From the NCBI GenBank assembly GCA_033085395.1, contig JANQBS010000078.1:62001-126000 (forward strand): a stretch of 64,000 nt of DNA, read 5' to 3'. This stretch comes from Xanthoparmelia taractica (taxonomy: Eukaryota; Ascomycota; Lecanoromycetes; Lecanorales; Parmeliaceae). The notes beneath the pieces were generated by a model that saw only the letters and a program-made list of their open reading frames with translations, did not search any database and was not told where the DNA came from. Both the position numbers and the translations under genes were made by a program. Of the stretch, positions 20,561 to 32,530 are shown in pieces. The number at the start of each line of letters is the position of its first letter. The first letter of the stretch is position 1.

Positions 20561-22152
20561 GTCGCGATTATTGGGTGATTGTGGTTATACAGACTAACGT
20601 GTAGAGGTTGAGCGCCTTATGAGTAAGGGCGGAATCCTTCTACATATCCTAAAGTGCTAAAACCGCTAAACGACAAGCGAAGGCGGCGATGATTGCAATC
20701 TGTTATCTCGGCTCCTGCCTACAAAGTAGCGTCTGAGCTTTACGGCACCTTCTTCCCACTAGGCCAGTCTTGCAAATCAGAGACAATGACTCTCTACGTC
20801 AAATGCATCACACGCCGATCTGTGGGGAGCTTCTACACACACCTTGCCATGACCAGTGAGTCCTTAGAGGTAGTTGGATGTATAGAGAGCTATGGAATCT
20901 GCAGCGCTGGATCTGAAGACGCCAAGCACACCTTGGCAGAGCATATTCTGACTGTGGAGGCAGCCAATAAAGTGTAGGAGCAGCTGAATTTGGGTAGAGT
21001 GGATCCGCCGATGCATATCACACAAACAGGATGGTGCTGCTTTGCCATTGGCAGGGCATCCGTTGTTGTCAAGTGAGGTCCTGCACCGCAGTCTAGTCAG
21101 ACAATCAATGACTCCAAAGAAGATTTGTTGAACAACGAGGCGCATTTCCATAGGTCCTCATCTTCCAACTCTCTTGCCCAATTCATTCCCCCTTGAAGTT
21201 CGCGGAAACAATCTCTGAACCCCTCTGGCGGTGCGAGTAGTCGCAAAGATGTCGTATAAGTTGAGAAAGACTTGACAGCGTAGTTTAAGTGATTGGTATT
21301 GAAGTGGTAGCCGGGTTCGAGTAAAGCTTGTGTGGCTCCAAGTCACTCGTAACAATATGCACTACCATTAGAATAAGGTTGCGCTGCGCGCCTTCACTAT
21401 CGCTCGCATACCCGTGATCTATGTGGGGAAGCTTGGCAGTAAAAGGTCACTTAAGAATGTCGCGCCGTGGGGGATAACTTAGAGAAGTAGCATCGCCAGG
21501 TCGATGGAGTGATATTCCTTAGCTATACCGATCGTAGATGGTCCTGGAGCTGTAACGTAGGGCTTTTGCCATCCAAAGTAACCAACGCAAATCGTTATGA
21601 AGACTAATTTGAGATCCTTCATCGAACCAGAGACGAGGCTGAGGACGACGAATTGAGCAAACATTAGTAAGCCACGATAATCTATAATGGCCGAGAGATC
21701 AGGCGATCATCCTAGGGCGCTAAGTTGCAGGCTTGACTTGCCGGAGCTTCCAAGCACGGATGCACAGCGCAAAAATACAGATGACCGGAGCCTCAATTTC
21801 TTACCATGATGTGTTCATTACTTGCGTTACACGATTTCTGGACTCCAATCAACAGACCTCATTGTTCTCTTGTGCGAGTAGCAAACATTCGCTGCGCGGA
21901 TACAAAAGTCCGCACGTTGTTTGCTTTGATCTGATTCCAATGTAAAGCGAGAAGAGACATTCAACGACGGATGATTATATCATACGGCTGGGCTGGCAGC
22001 GCTAGAGGCAGCACCATACGTTATATCTGGTCGAATGGCAAGGCTGCCGAAGAGAAGAGCACTGCTTCGGCTATGGCCACGAGAGACCGCTAATATCCCG
22101 TGTAGCCTTGGATGCATTGAACCGCCACTTCCGCTGGGAGAAAAAAGGTATT
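20561..22152. other. Intergenic, 1.6 kb
   Basis: Between convergent genes. Frames of 60-95 codons occur (for example 20693-20977 + and 21479-21664 -) but show no motif I recognise. No tRNA, simple repeat or terminal inverted repeat found. Possibly old unrecognisable repeat DNA. Confidence 0.45.
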
Positions 22153-23391
22153 TCATTCTGCTGTCAAAGAATCTAGCAAGTAGAGACTTGCATCCTCTGA
22201 TTCCGACCCGTCGTGGAGCGTATATGGATTGTGATACTTATGGATGGGGGGGACTATGGACGACGGCGAGCCGATTCCCTGTGCATAGTTTGTCTGCAAA
22301 AATTTCATGATCCAGAGGGCTTCCCTTTGACGATCATCCTCGAGAAACAATTCCGCTGCTCTCAAGCCAAGTTGAATCATGTCCGCTAGATACCAATGAG
22401 CAGTCTTAAGCTTCATTGCTTCAGCGGATGTGTTTTGGAAAAATCTTAAAGCCGGCTGTGGATCAGGCGGCTTTTGGATACGGACGAAAAGAATTGCCTC
22501 GAGTAGGAGATGGCGCTTCATCTTTCCTATCGTTTTGATAAAGGCATCAATTAGAGTAGGCTTAGGTTCTGCTAATTTCGAAAGACGGGGAAGTTTCCTT
22601 GTCAGTGTCCATGCTGTGCCTTTAGCAATGCACCACACTGATTTCTGGGACAATCCGGTACTCTGAAGGTCAGCAAGGGTCCGCAGAAAAATGTTGATCG
22701 CAGACTCCAAGCCATCTCCGAGGCGGAGCTCGTTCTGAATCAGCAACATAAACAAGAAGTTTTGACAGTCATAGGTGTTCGATCCGGGTAGATTTGGGAA
22801 TGGGCACCGTCGCAGCCAGTGCGAGATCCGAGACTGCTGGCCCTCTGCAACGAGGAAAGGCACCAAAAGAGCGATAAAGTCCCTGTCACTTAAAAATGTT
22901 CCAATGTCTTCCATACCAGAGGACCATAGCCACTGGAGAATAGTCGGTGCTGTCCCGGAAGTCTGCATTGCCTCCCTTGGCGTGGCGTCTGAAGAAGCCA
23001 TGCAGGCTTTGTACTGAACCCTTAGACAGATCTTCGCAGTCAGCAAATCTGCTGTTCCCTGAGAGACCCGCTTCTTGAAAGCGTCCATAGGTTGTGTCAT
23101 CTGACTTGGTAGCTGTCCCGTATTTTGGCCAATACGTTGGCTTTTTGTTATGGAAGTACCACGCGTACGAGGCTTCGCGTCGAAGAGAGGGTTCGTCAAT
23201 ATGGAGTGTAGATGAAGGTCGGTATGGTGCTCGTTGCTTGACGAGGCGGCTAGATGTTCGCGGTCGAATTGCTGCTTGAAAGAGGCATTGAGGAGTGACA
23301 GGAGGCGCTGGGACTCTCGAGGCGTCATGGGTAAAGGAGGGTGTATATTCGGAGTCAAAGATTTCCAGGTGCGAGCTACATTTGCCTTCAT
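22153..23391 (-). CDS. Conserved fungal protein of unknown function, possibly mitochondrial
   Basis: Single exon, 412 aa. The N-terminus is basic and Ser/Thr-containing (MKANVARTWKSLTPN), compatible with a mitochondrial presequence, followed by PLPMTPRESQRLLSLLNASF. The rest is predicted helical, with helix pairs such as ALRFFQNTSAEAMKLKTAHW and AAELFLEDDRQREALWIMKF that resemble TPR/Sel1- or PPR-like solenoids. I do not recognise a named family. It is divergent from DEF1 with a 533-bp shared upstream region. Confidence 0.6.
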   Translation of the reverse strand: MKANVARTWKSLTPNIHPPLPMTPRESQRLLSLLNASFKQQFDREHLAASSSNEHHTDLHLHSILTNPLFDAKPRTRGTSITKSQRIGQNTGQLPSQMTQPMDAFKKRVSQGTADLLTAKICLRVQYKACMASSDATPREAMQTSGTAPTILQWLWSSGMEDIGTFLSDRDFIALLVPFLVAEGQQSRISHWLRRCPFPNLPGSNTYDCQNFLFMLLIQNELRLGDGLESAINIFLRTLADLQSTGLSQKSVWCIAKGTAWTLTRKLPRLSKLAEPKPTLIDAFIKTIGKMKRHLLLEAILFVRIQKPPDPQPALRFFQNTSAEAMKLKTAHWYLADMIQLGLRAAELFLEDDRQREALWIMKFLQTNYAQGIGSPSSIVPPIHKYHNPYTLHDGSESEDASLYLLDSLTAE

Positions 23392-23924
23392 ATTGAACGC
23401 GGAGTAGCAGGGTGGAATTGTAGGGCGGGGGAAGTGAGGTCACCAGAGCATTGATCGCTTGGATAGCAAGAAATGAAGAGTAAAAATGACCTTGAGTGGA
23501 TGAGAGAGACCAGTCCTTCCTTTTCAGCTGTTTGTAGTTGTAGGCATCTTGATCATTACGACTGTCAAGTGTCAAGTGAGGTGGAGTCACCGATTGATCC
23601 CAAGCGACCGCTTAGTAAGCGACGGGCGCTAAACACAAATTCACTCTAGGATACGCGCTTGAATTTGAGTCGTGACAAGGCATTGAAGGCAGAGCTCCAC
23701 AAAGATCACCTGCGATTCCTTCATCTTCACCCTCTTACAGTCTCTGACTCTTTTTTCCTCCTTCATCAATCTGCCTAAAATCACTTTACATCGCCCCGCT
23801 TCTTAGTGAGTCGATCTAGGCTTCTACCCTTCAAGATCAAAAAGCTCACGTGGAACAATTCAGTCCCCATCCATTGTCCAGCACTTACCGGACCTCCTCC
23901 CATTTGATACGCAACACCTTCATC
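23392..23924. other. Divergent promoter region
   Basis: 5' regions of the 412-aa gene (-) and DEF1 (+), with a C/T-rich stretch (23715-23770) likely in the DEF1 leader. Confidence 0.5.
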
Positions 23925-26900
23925 ATGTCCGAAGTAAAGTCGCGGCCAGCGGCTCCAAGAGGTCGGGGCTCCAGTCGAGGTCGTGGAGGCTACAGCAGTC
24001 GAGGGGGTCGAGGGGGCAGCCGACAAGCAAACGGACACAAAGAAGAGGTCCCTACAGAAATACCCTATGAAGACGAAGGAGAGCTTGGAGACCTAAAGAA
24101 GATGTATGCTTCTAAGCTCAGTACGATTAAGGAAATGTTTCCAGACTGGACCGACGAGGACCTCGTTTTCGCATTGCAGGAGACCAACGGTGATCTGGAG
24201 AGGACCATTGATCGAATCTCCGAAGGTACGTCCTTCGCTCTCATCTACGATTCTTGAAATCTGTCCGCTGACTTGATCCGGTGCCACAGGTAACATCTCT
24301 CAATGGGGCGAGGTGAAGAAGAAGACAAAAGAAAGATCTCAATCAAAGGCCAAAGAACCATCATCCAATGCCGAGGTTTCAACCTCAACTCGCGGTGGAC
24401 GGGGAAGAGGTGGATTTGAAGGCATTCGTGGCGGTCGAGGCCGTGGCGCAGATCGTGGCAGGGGGGCACCTCGTGGCGGCAGAGGTGCTTCTGTCGCTAA
24501 TGGCGTGCGTAGCACAAGCGCTGGTAAGCCGGACTCAGTGCCTGTTAAAAACGCCGCCGAATGGGATACACCGGTGTCAGACGGTGCATCTGGCAGTTGG
24601 GATCAGCCAGTAGCAGACAGCACACCGCTGGAGTCGTCCTGGGAAAATATATCGGCAGATGCGGCACATCCCCCACCAGTCGAGGAGGTCAAGCCTCCTT
24701 CGAAACCTGACGGTACTCGTAGCTGGGCTAGCATGTTCAGCAAGCCTGCCCCTGCCCCGGTCCCACAAAAGGCACCTCGAGCGATCCCAAGCCATGATGC
24801 CCCTGTGGAGCCACCAATTACGGCCACATTCGCTCCCGAGGACACGAGCATGCCTGGGCTACCGCCTCCTGTAGCCATCAATGAAGCATCGGAGCTTCCA
24901 AACACTCCTCCAATCTCTGACTTGGCAGCCTCCGAGCCAGCGGTCAACATCACCCCATCGAAGGATGAATTGACGGAAACAAACGTCGAACAGGTTCCCG
25001 ATACTTCTAACCCTCCGCCATCAGCCACTGCAGCCAGCACATTGGCGAGTACCATGGACCCACAGAGTGGCGCAGGTGGTTCTACCCCTCTTCATCCGTC
25101 TCAGCAGCCATCAAGCTCGCGGCCATCACTTGGCGGCTTTGCCACGAGTGCATATAAAGCGACAGGAATGCCTGGGCGTTCGGCGAGTTATCAGCGAAAA
25201 ATTCAGGAGCAACAAGAGGCCGTGGTAATGCCAGGGAAGCATGCAGTGGATCGGGCAGCGGTGCAATTTGGAAGCATGGGACTGAACGGAACTACAGAAG
25301 ATGTCGATGTTGATAGTGATCGAGAAGACGCTGAGACTCGGGCGCAACCGCCTCAGCATTCTCCGATTGCACCAAGGGCCGCACTTCCCCCAGCGCCTCA
25401 GCAACAGGCTTTCTCGTCTCAACCTCAGATGAACGACCCTCTTCCGACTCCTAGACAGGCTCCAGGACTGCCGCCAGTAACTCAGCCATCAGCCATACAG
25501 CAGCCAAACCAAACCTTGCCAAATGACGCAAGCTTGCAGTCTCAAACTTCAACATACCCGTATACCCGCTTCGGACAGCAGGCGCCTCAGCAAGAGATAT
25601 CAGCGCCTGCGCAGAAGGCATACGAGCCGTTCGGTCAGCAGATCCAGCAATCTCAGCAGTTCGATAATTATTCCTCTACTCCTCAGGGCCAAAACCAGCC
25701 CCAACAACAGCCTCAGCCTCAGCAGGGCGGTTATTCGTCTGCATCAAACGACACATCTTCGTTTTACACCTCCGATAGTCAGCGAAATGCTTATCAGAAT
25801 AGCATTTACGGAAACTATGGCCAGCAATCGCAGCACAATGCTCAAGATACTAGCGCTTCTCAGCAGAGAGGAGGTAGTGCTTTCGGTACGTCTGCAGCTG
25901 AGCAGGGACCTCAGTACGCTAGCAGCCAAGCTCAGCAGCCCCCTCATAATCGATTCGGCCAAACCGGAGAAGCTCAAAATAGTGGCCACTCGACACCGAA
26001 TCCCTCTTTGTCCGGTCAACAACAGGCAAGTCAACCGCATCAACTGCTCCAACAGCAGGCGCAAGGCCAGGCTGGAGGCCAGCAGCATGGAGGATATCCT
26101 TATGGTCACCCATACTACAGCCACCCGTACTATGCCTCATTCGCGAATCAACAGCAAGTAAGTAATCATCCGTATGGTCGTGAGCGTCCGATGTTTGACG
26201 ACGCCCGTCGATATGATGATCAGTATCTTACACAAACTCATCAGTACGGGTATGGTGGCAGCCAAGGTGGGTATGGAGGAGGTCCTTTTGGAGGTGCTGG
26301 AGGGAAGCAAGGCATGTATGGTCAACCTCATCAAGGGTATGGGGCGTCCCCACAGACGGGCTACGACCAGCATTCAGCCTCTCCAGCGAACACAGGTGCG
26401 TTCGCACAGCAGCACGCGTCATCTGGCAGAGACAGCGCTGCTCCCGGAGGTCTCAGCAACTATGGGCGCACTGGGTCGACACAGCCAACCGAGAACCCCC
26501 AGCAATTTCCGGGCGCTGGTGCTAGCAACCATAGTAGCATACCTGATGTATTTGGGCGTTCCCATTCGAACTTCCAGGGGCAGAATTCGGGACTCGGTTC
26601 TCATATGGGTCAACAGAACGGCAACGACGACCAAATTCGCAACTTTAGTGATTCGTCCAAAGTACCTGGTGGTCCAAGTCCTGCGTTAGGCCAGCCTGGA
26701 GGACGTCCTGGATCTGCTGCAAATGTGCCGGGTCAGGCAGTATTGCCACAGTCCCAAGGGCAAGGTCAAGGTCAAGGTCAAGGCCAACAAGGCTACGGTG
26801 GGTACATGGGCCATCAGATGCATGGTCAGCAGGGTTCACAATACGGGGGGGGCCCGGGAGGCTTGGGCGGCGGACACCACCAGTCTGGAGGACAGAACCA

Positions 26901-26997
26901 TCAAGCTGGTGGCTACGGAGCCTACGGTCCTGGGTATAGCTCAGGATTCTATGGAAACAGCAACCGCGGTGGATGGGGGGCCAACTATGGGCACTAA
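23925..26997 (+). CDS. DEF1: RNA polymerase II degradation factor Def1
   Basis: Exons 23925-24225 and 24290-26997, intron 64 nt, 1002 aa. Order: an RGG-rich N-terminus (1-35), a CUE-like ubiquitin-binding domain at about 57-100 (LKKMYASKLSTIKEMFPDWT through LERTIDRISEG), a second RG/RGG block (about 125-165), an acidic/Pro linker, then a very long Gln/Gly/Pro/Tyr-rich tail. In yeast Def1 promotes ubiquitylation and degradation of stalled Pol II; the Gln-rich tail is proteolytically removed to let it enter the nucleus. The tail here is longer than in yeast (738 aa in total there). A hexanucleotide run CAAGGT at about 26757-26785 encodes QGQGQG. Confidence 0.85.
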
Positions 26998-27612
26998 GTT
27001 CTAGAAGTGTCGGTGCATGCTTGAATGCTACCTTCCGACGATCTGTTCTTTCAACTCGACGTGCACTCTTCTCTCGCATCAATGGTATGAAAGCTGGTGG
27101 TCATCATGTTATGAAGCGTCTGATTAATAGGAGATGGCTTCTAGAGGAAAATACTCAATCCTCAAACGAAGGCACCCCCATGTATTTTAGTCGAATGAAA
27201 ATGACAAGTATTCCAGCAAAGACATTTGTCTAACTGGCTGACGCAGCATAAGTTGGTCCCATTGCAGGGCAGGATGCTTGATGCTGTCATATGAAGATGA
27301 ACCTTGTCACTGTTGCTGGACCTGCACACAAAAGTACTTTTATTATGCTGGTGATTCGGTCTTTCCTCCGGTCTCATTGATTTACTAGCGCATAATCCTG
27401 GTTGCCGATCACCGCGCCAGAATCGCCAAGACAAAACAACTCTCCCCTTCTGGCGCAACCTCAGCTCCACCTCACCTTCTTCCCTTCCTTACTCTCACCC
27501 ATCACAACATCATTATCAAGTATTCGCATCCTCCCCAGGTCGCGTCAACCTCGCGACTCCTTCCACCGCTTCGCATCTCGTATCTCATTCTCAACGAGGC
27601 GTATCAGTCGAT
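26998..27612. other. Intergenic
   Basis: DEF1 3' flank and 5' flank of the TUDOR gene. No additional gene; the final 180 nt are C/T-rich leader-like sequence. Confidence 0.5.
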
Positions 27613-28409
27613 ATGGCTAGCGAGAAGACGCCCGAGGTTGGCGACAAAGGTACGTGGAGCTTCTTGCAGCGCGTTGCGCGTGAGCAACCATTCTCATTCT
27701 GCGGCCTCTACACCTCATATCAAGCGTGCTGTGTCTTTAAATATCACATCTGCTTCTCTGCTTACCAAACGCGACTGACATTCCTCCCCTATGGCCAGCC
27801 TCTTGGACTTGGAATGGGTCCGCTCCATCCGGAGAAGTCGCGGAAAAGAAAACCGAAGGCGAAGTCTCGGTCCAATCCAAACGCGGCAACACTATCAAGA
27901 AATCCGCCCAACCCGACGACCCTGCCATTCACCTCGCGCGGCCCGGCAATGATGTGGTGAAGAACCAATCCGAGCTCAACGTGGAAGAGAAGGCCTCTGG
28001 CGGTGACACCAACGGCACCAAAGAACCCGACGACGAGACGTCCGACCAAGAGCCCGAAGCCGCATCGGCCAAAGCCCAGACTCCGGCCAAATCCCCCGGC
28101 AATAAGCGCAAGGCCACCGAAGAACCCGAGCAAGAGAAGGATGCGAAAAAGTCAAGGGGAAGACCGAAGAGCGCTGCGGCCACGCCAAAGGAAAAGAAGG
28201 AGACGAAGGGGAAGAAAGAAAAAGCGGCGCCGAAGGAGAAGAAGGAGAAGCCGGCTGCAGGCGAGGGGGAGAAGAAGGGGAGGGGGAGGCCGGCAAAGGA
28301 CCCGGGTGCGCCCAAGGCAGCGCCCAAGGCAAAGAAGGAGAAGAAGCCGGTGAAGCCTGCTGCGAAACCTGTAGGGGTAGGAAAGAGGACGAGGAGTCAA
28401 GCGAAGTAG
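27613..28409 (+). CDS. Hva1-type TUDOR domain protein with AT-hook-like tail
   Basis: Exons 27613-27649 and 27799-28409, intron 149 nt, 215 aa. The phase-1 junction makes GDK-ASWTWNGSAPSGEVAEK, which starts the Hva1_TUDOR (hypervirulence associated protein) domain. It continues through KRGNTIKKSAQPDDPAIHLA to GNDVVKNQSELNV (residues about 9-78). The remainder is acidic, then Lys/Pro/Ala-rich with two GRP cores (SRGRPKS, KGRGRPAKD) like AT-hooks, so DNA or chromatin association is likely. The domain's molecular role is not settled. The unspliced first frame (MASEKTPEV...) quickly loses resemblance, supporting the intron. Confidence 0.8.
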
Positions 28410-29205
28410 GGTATGGATTCTGGGAGACTCGGGGATAGTGGATTGTGCTTGGGGGGGGGAAGGGTTGTTTTGCGCGACCCAAGGGGCTGAGTGGAATAGT
28501 GGTTGATGGAGGAAAGGCAATGGCGAAATAGGGGGTGGTTTATTCATTATTGCATGCAAAAAGCGCGATGTGCTTTCGAAGCACAAATGAATTGTATCAT
28601 ATAAGCAAAGCAGGCTTGGGCTTTTTTAGCCTTGGCCTCCTAAGTACAGGATCAGCCTTTCTGAAAGTAAAGCATCAATCTTCAACACACTGCACACACT
28701 GCCTCACAGCTTTTTCAAACATATAAAAAGTAGAATCAATGAAGAGATAGATATCCCAGAGTTATCCATCAGGATGAAGATACTCCTTGGCAATATTCTT
28801 AGAATATTGTTTGCTCGAATGCGGACTCGCTGTCCGCATTATTGCGATGACGTATTGCCCATTTTTTGCCCCGAATATGGAGTCACCGCACGATAATATC
28901 TCATTGCTTTTACTTTTATACGAACAGCATCACGGTGAGAATGCTTCATCATTGATACTCAAGCCAACCAGTACTTTGAAATTACAGCCAGCACCATCTA
29001 CAGCCATCCCCATTCAATAAAGATACTCCAAGGGAAAGCCCAGAGCGTACAACATTACTGCCAGATACACTTCCACTGTACCTACTCCTACTTCACTGTG
29101 CATCAACTGACTGCGGTATTTGAACATCTGTCAGTGTGGTTGACATACTGGAAGACCGAGGACAGTAGATTGCATAGAGCATTTACAAGCCAGACTCGAA
29201 ACAAG
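28410..29205. other. Intergenic
   Basis: 3' flank of the TUDOR gene with a G9 run near 28452, and the 5' flank of the dehydrogenase gene. No gene seen. Confidence 0.5.
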
Positions 29206-31269
29206 ATGTCGGCTCTTGAAATAAAAGAAAACACAGTTCTGGTGATACTAGGCGCTTCAGGGGATCTTGCCAAGAAGAAGCTGGTAACTTCAATTCCGTT
29301 GGCGCCATGAGTGAATGCTGATACTCTAACTAGTTTCCAGCACTATTCGGCCTCGTCAGCCCCCACCCACAAGCCAAAGAGTAATTAGCACGTCTAACTG
29401 GACTGCAGGAACGAAAATGTCTCCTACCCAACGACTTCAAAGTCGTAGGTTTTGCCCCGGATGAAATGACCCATGACGACTTCCTTTCCATCATCAAATC
29501 GCCCGTCAAGCTCGAAAGTCCGCGCTTTGCAGAGCAAATGGAACAGTTTTGCCAAAGGTGCTCCTACGTATCTGGCCATGAGGGAGGTGAAAAGTCTTTT
29601 GATGCTCTACGTACAAGGCTCGAGGAGCTTGCAACCGGTAAGAAAGAGCAGAACCGTCTGTTCTATATGGCCTTGCCGCCAAGCATTTTCACAAGCATGC
29701 AAGAGGGTTTGAGGAAGCATTGTTATTCCGAGAGAGGCGCGAACAGGATTATTGTGAGTCTATTTCTGGCGTTGGAACCAACTGCGTTGTGGAGTCTTCG
29801 GCACAGAGCTGTTGATGCTGTTTCCAGATCGAGAAACCCTTCGGCCACGACCTTGAGAGCTCACGAGAACTACAACGAGCCCTGAACCCCAATTGGAGGG
29901 AGGACGAGATCTTCCGGGTAGATCACTACCTTGGAAAGGAAGTCGTGAACAACCTCCTCGTACTGAGGTTCGGAAATGAGATCTTTGGGGCAATCTGGAA
30001 TGCCAAGCACATTGACAACATCGAGGTAGGCCTATCTTCAACGAACCTAATCTCCGGCCTCTAACCTGATTGCAGATCTCAATAACAGAAGCTGGAGGAG
30101 CAGAAGGTCGGGGAAGCTACTTCAATGGTGTAGGAGCCATTCGAGACGTGATGCAAAACCGTAAACCTTTTCCCCTTTTCCCCAAATCACATGTCTTACC
30201 ATTACCGCAGATCTAACGCAGATACTCGCACTGCTCACAATGGAGCGACCAAGGTCCTTCTCAGCGGACGCTTTGTGCGCCGAAAAGGTTCATATCCTTT
30301 CCTCGCGGGGTATGCAATCATCTTCGCTCATAACATTCTTAGACCCGAGTCTTGGACTGGATGCTGCCTATTGACCACGCCGATACCATCGTTGGCCAGT
30401 ACGGCAAGTCTTCAGACGGCGAGAAGCCCGCTTTCAAAGACGAGGAAGACGTCCCCAATGATTCCAGATGTGCCACCTTCTGTGCAGCAGTAGGGCACAT
30501 TGAAAATGAGCGATGGGCCGGCGTACCGTTTTTGCTCAAAGCTGGCAAAGGTAGGCCGTTATACATCTGGTATCAATTCCTTTCCCACTCCTTACAGCTA
30601 ACGTCGAACTTCCTCAGCCCTCAATGAGTCCCTAACCGAAATAAAAATCAACTTCAAACCCTCCACCAACGCCACAATCTTCGCCGCCCACCCGCTCGAC
30701 AGCAACACCATGACCATCCGCGTCCAACCCTCCGAAGGCGTCTTCCTCCGCATAAACACCTTCGTCCCATCCCTAGACACCCAACTGGCCTCCGCCATGG
30801 ACCTCGACCTCACCTACCACGGCCGCGCAATCCCAGAAGCATACGAAGTATTGCTGCTCGACGCGCTGAAAGGAGACGAGGTGCGGAGTGTAAGGGGAGA
30901 CGAGTTGGACGCGAGTTGGAAGATTTGGACGCCGCTGTTGCAGTACCTTGAGGATGAGAGTAGGGGGATTGAGCCGAGGGAGTATGCTTATGGTTAGTAT
31001 TCACAGCATCTTTCTATTGGTGATATTTGCAAGCTCAGATAACAATCCAACATGTATTCCCTGTCAAAAAAAAAAAAAGGTTGCAAACTAACAGCCACCC
31101 CACAGGATCCAACGGTCCCGAAGGCTTAGAAGAATTCATAACATCGTACCAAAGCAGGCCACTGAAGAGATCCACGCGGGGAAGCCACAAAGAAGGATCA
31201 TACCGTGAAGACGTATCTCGGAACGCGAAATCGTCTCTGGCGACGGGAGCCAAGGATTTGCCTTCTTGA
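29206..31269 (+). CDS. Glucose-6-phosphate 1-dehydrogenase (diverged paralogue)
   Basis: Nine exons: 29206-29283, 29334-29354, 29409-29753, 29828-30025, 30076-30160, 30211-30287, 30343-30550, 30618-30992, 31106-31269; 516 aa, in frame throughout. It oxidises glucose-6-phosphate to 6-phosphogluconolactone with NADP+, the first step of the oxidative pentose phosphate pathway (family knowledge). Visible motifs: dinucleotide loop GASGDLAKKK (16-25), EKPFGHDLESSREL, the active-site signature RVDHYLGKE (178-186), EGRGSYFNGVGAIRDVMQNH, and WTPLLQYLEDE. Length fits the family (about 510). Oddities: the 21-nt second exon, weak donors (GTCAGC, GTTCAT), and a C-terminus that departs from the usual after EYAYGSNGP. 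Probably a second copy beside a housekeeping gene elsewhere; activity is likely but not certain. Confidence 0.85.
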
Positions 31270-32423
31270 ATTAATTTCTAGGAGGATGTTTCTATTCAAC
31301 TAGATAGAGCTGTAGCGATGAATGCGTGATGATGTTTACTTTCACGATAACTGATCTTGTGATTTTGCTTCAGGTCAGGTAAGTTTCCCACTTGCTAATG
31401 AGCATTCGGTATTCAGACGTCGTCAAAACCGAACCCAAGATGTCAAGGTTGTAGAATCAAGCGCCCTTCTTCCACCCTCCCCCTCCTCTTCCCTTTCCAT
31501 CTCCCTTCTCCTACTCCCATCCCCGTCCCTCCACTTATCCCTTGTTGGAAAGCCTGCAGCACTGTGCTGAGGCTACCCCGCAGGAGTGTCAAAGAGGAGT
31601 ATCAGTAGCACTCTCTTAGCTACCAAATCAATCAATCCTTAAGGCATCCTCCATCATATTTCAACATCCCTTCCCCATCTCATCTCATCCCATCCCATTC
31701 CCTCCCATCTATTCAACCCCTCATAAGACTTTCCTTCCTTCCACAACCATTTTCCTTCTTTCATTCTGTAAAGAATGCCTTGCCTTGCCCTTGCCTCCGA
31801 GAATGCCTGCCCCAGCCCAAGCTATTTATCTTGCCAGGACTAGCCTGCTTCTCTGTGCTGCTTTCTCCCTCTCTTCAAGGCCCTAGGCTTCTCCGTCTCT
31901 CTTTCAAAGAAAGCAAGGTAGGTAGGTAGGTAGGTAGGGTTTTGTCCATTTATATTGCAAATTGAGTGAGTTTTAGTAAAGGTACTTATGCAATGAGGTA
32001 CTAAGATATTTGTTGAGTTTGGGATGTGAATGCAATTGTGGTCTTGGTTGTTGAGATGGAAGTGTAGTTGTTGTTATCTCCTTTCTTTCGCTAAGAACCT
32101 TGGTCTATATTATATCTTTTGAGAGCTACGTTGGTGAAAGATTCCAACTCCAAAACGCCCCTCTTTGACGTTCAGTTTAAGATATTTAAGCTTCTTTTCC
32201 TTATGGTGTTGTATACTTTTTCCCACAAGGAATGCACTCATGAAGCGTGAATATGAGCCCATGTTCGTTATCTCGAAGGGAAGAGAAGCGGGATAGATAC
32301 TATTCAACTGACTAACTCACTTACTTATTCACTTACTTAAAGTAGATAGATAGATAGATAGATGAGTGGTACGCGGAGTAAGGTAGGTAGGTAGGTAGGT
32401 AGATAGGTAGGGTAGTAGTTTCC
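31270..32423. other. Intergenic with tetranucleotide microsatellites
   Basis: Between convergent genes. 31480-31760 is C/T-rich. Microsatellites: (GGTA)n at 31917-31939, (GATA)n at about 32344-32365, (GGTA)n at about 32381-32403. No coding evidence. Confidence 0.55.
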
Positions 32424-32512
32424 TATCCCATCGGCTGGCGCCTTGGGTACTCTTTTACTTGGCAGAGTAGGGCTGAACCCCTAAAACGAGTACCCTGCCA
32501 GCGGATGGGATA
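32424..32512. repeat. Imperfect inverted repeat at the 3' end of HOM6
   Basis: Left arm 32424-32452 and right arm 32488-32512 pair as TATCCCATC(g/c)GCTGGC....GGGTACTC with a small bulge, around a 35-nt loop. It begins 18 nt beyond the HOM6 stop codon, so it would form a stem-loop in that gene's 3' UTR or could act in transcription ending. It might also be the remnant of a short MITE. Confidence 0.5.
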
Positions 32513-32530
32513 AAATAGCTGCGACTATGG

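Noticed and set aside
21300..21330. tRNA-like GGGTTCGAGTA segment
   Set aside because: No acceptor stem, anticodon arm or D arm could be paired around it; the same holds for similar motifs near 17905 and 14990.
25523..26689. Long Arg/Ser- and Arg/Leu-rich frames within DEF1
   Set aside because: Shadows of the Gln/Gly-rich coding repeat read in other frames.
28003..28586. Long Pro/Leu/Ser and Arg-rich frames around the TUDOR gene
   Set aside because: Shadows of its Lys/Pro-rich tail on both strands.
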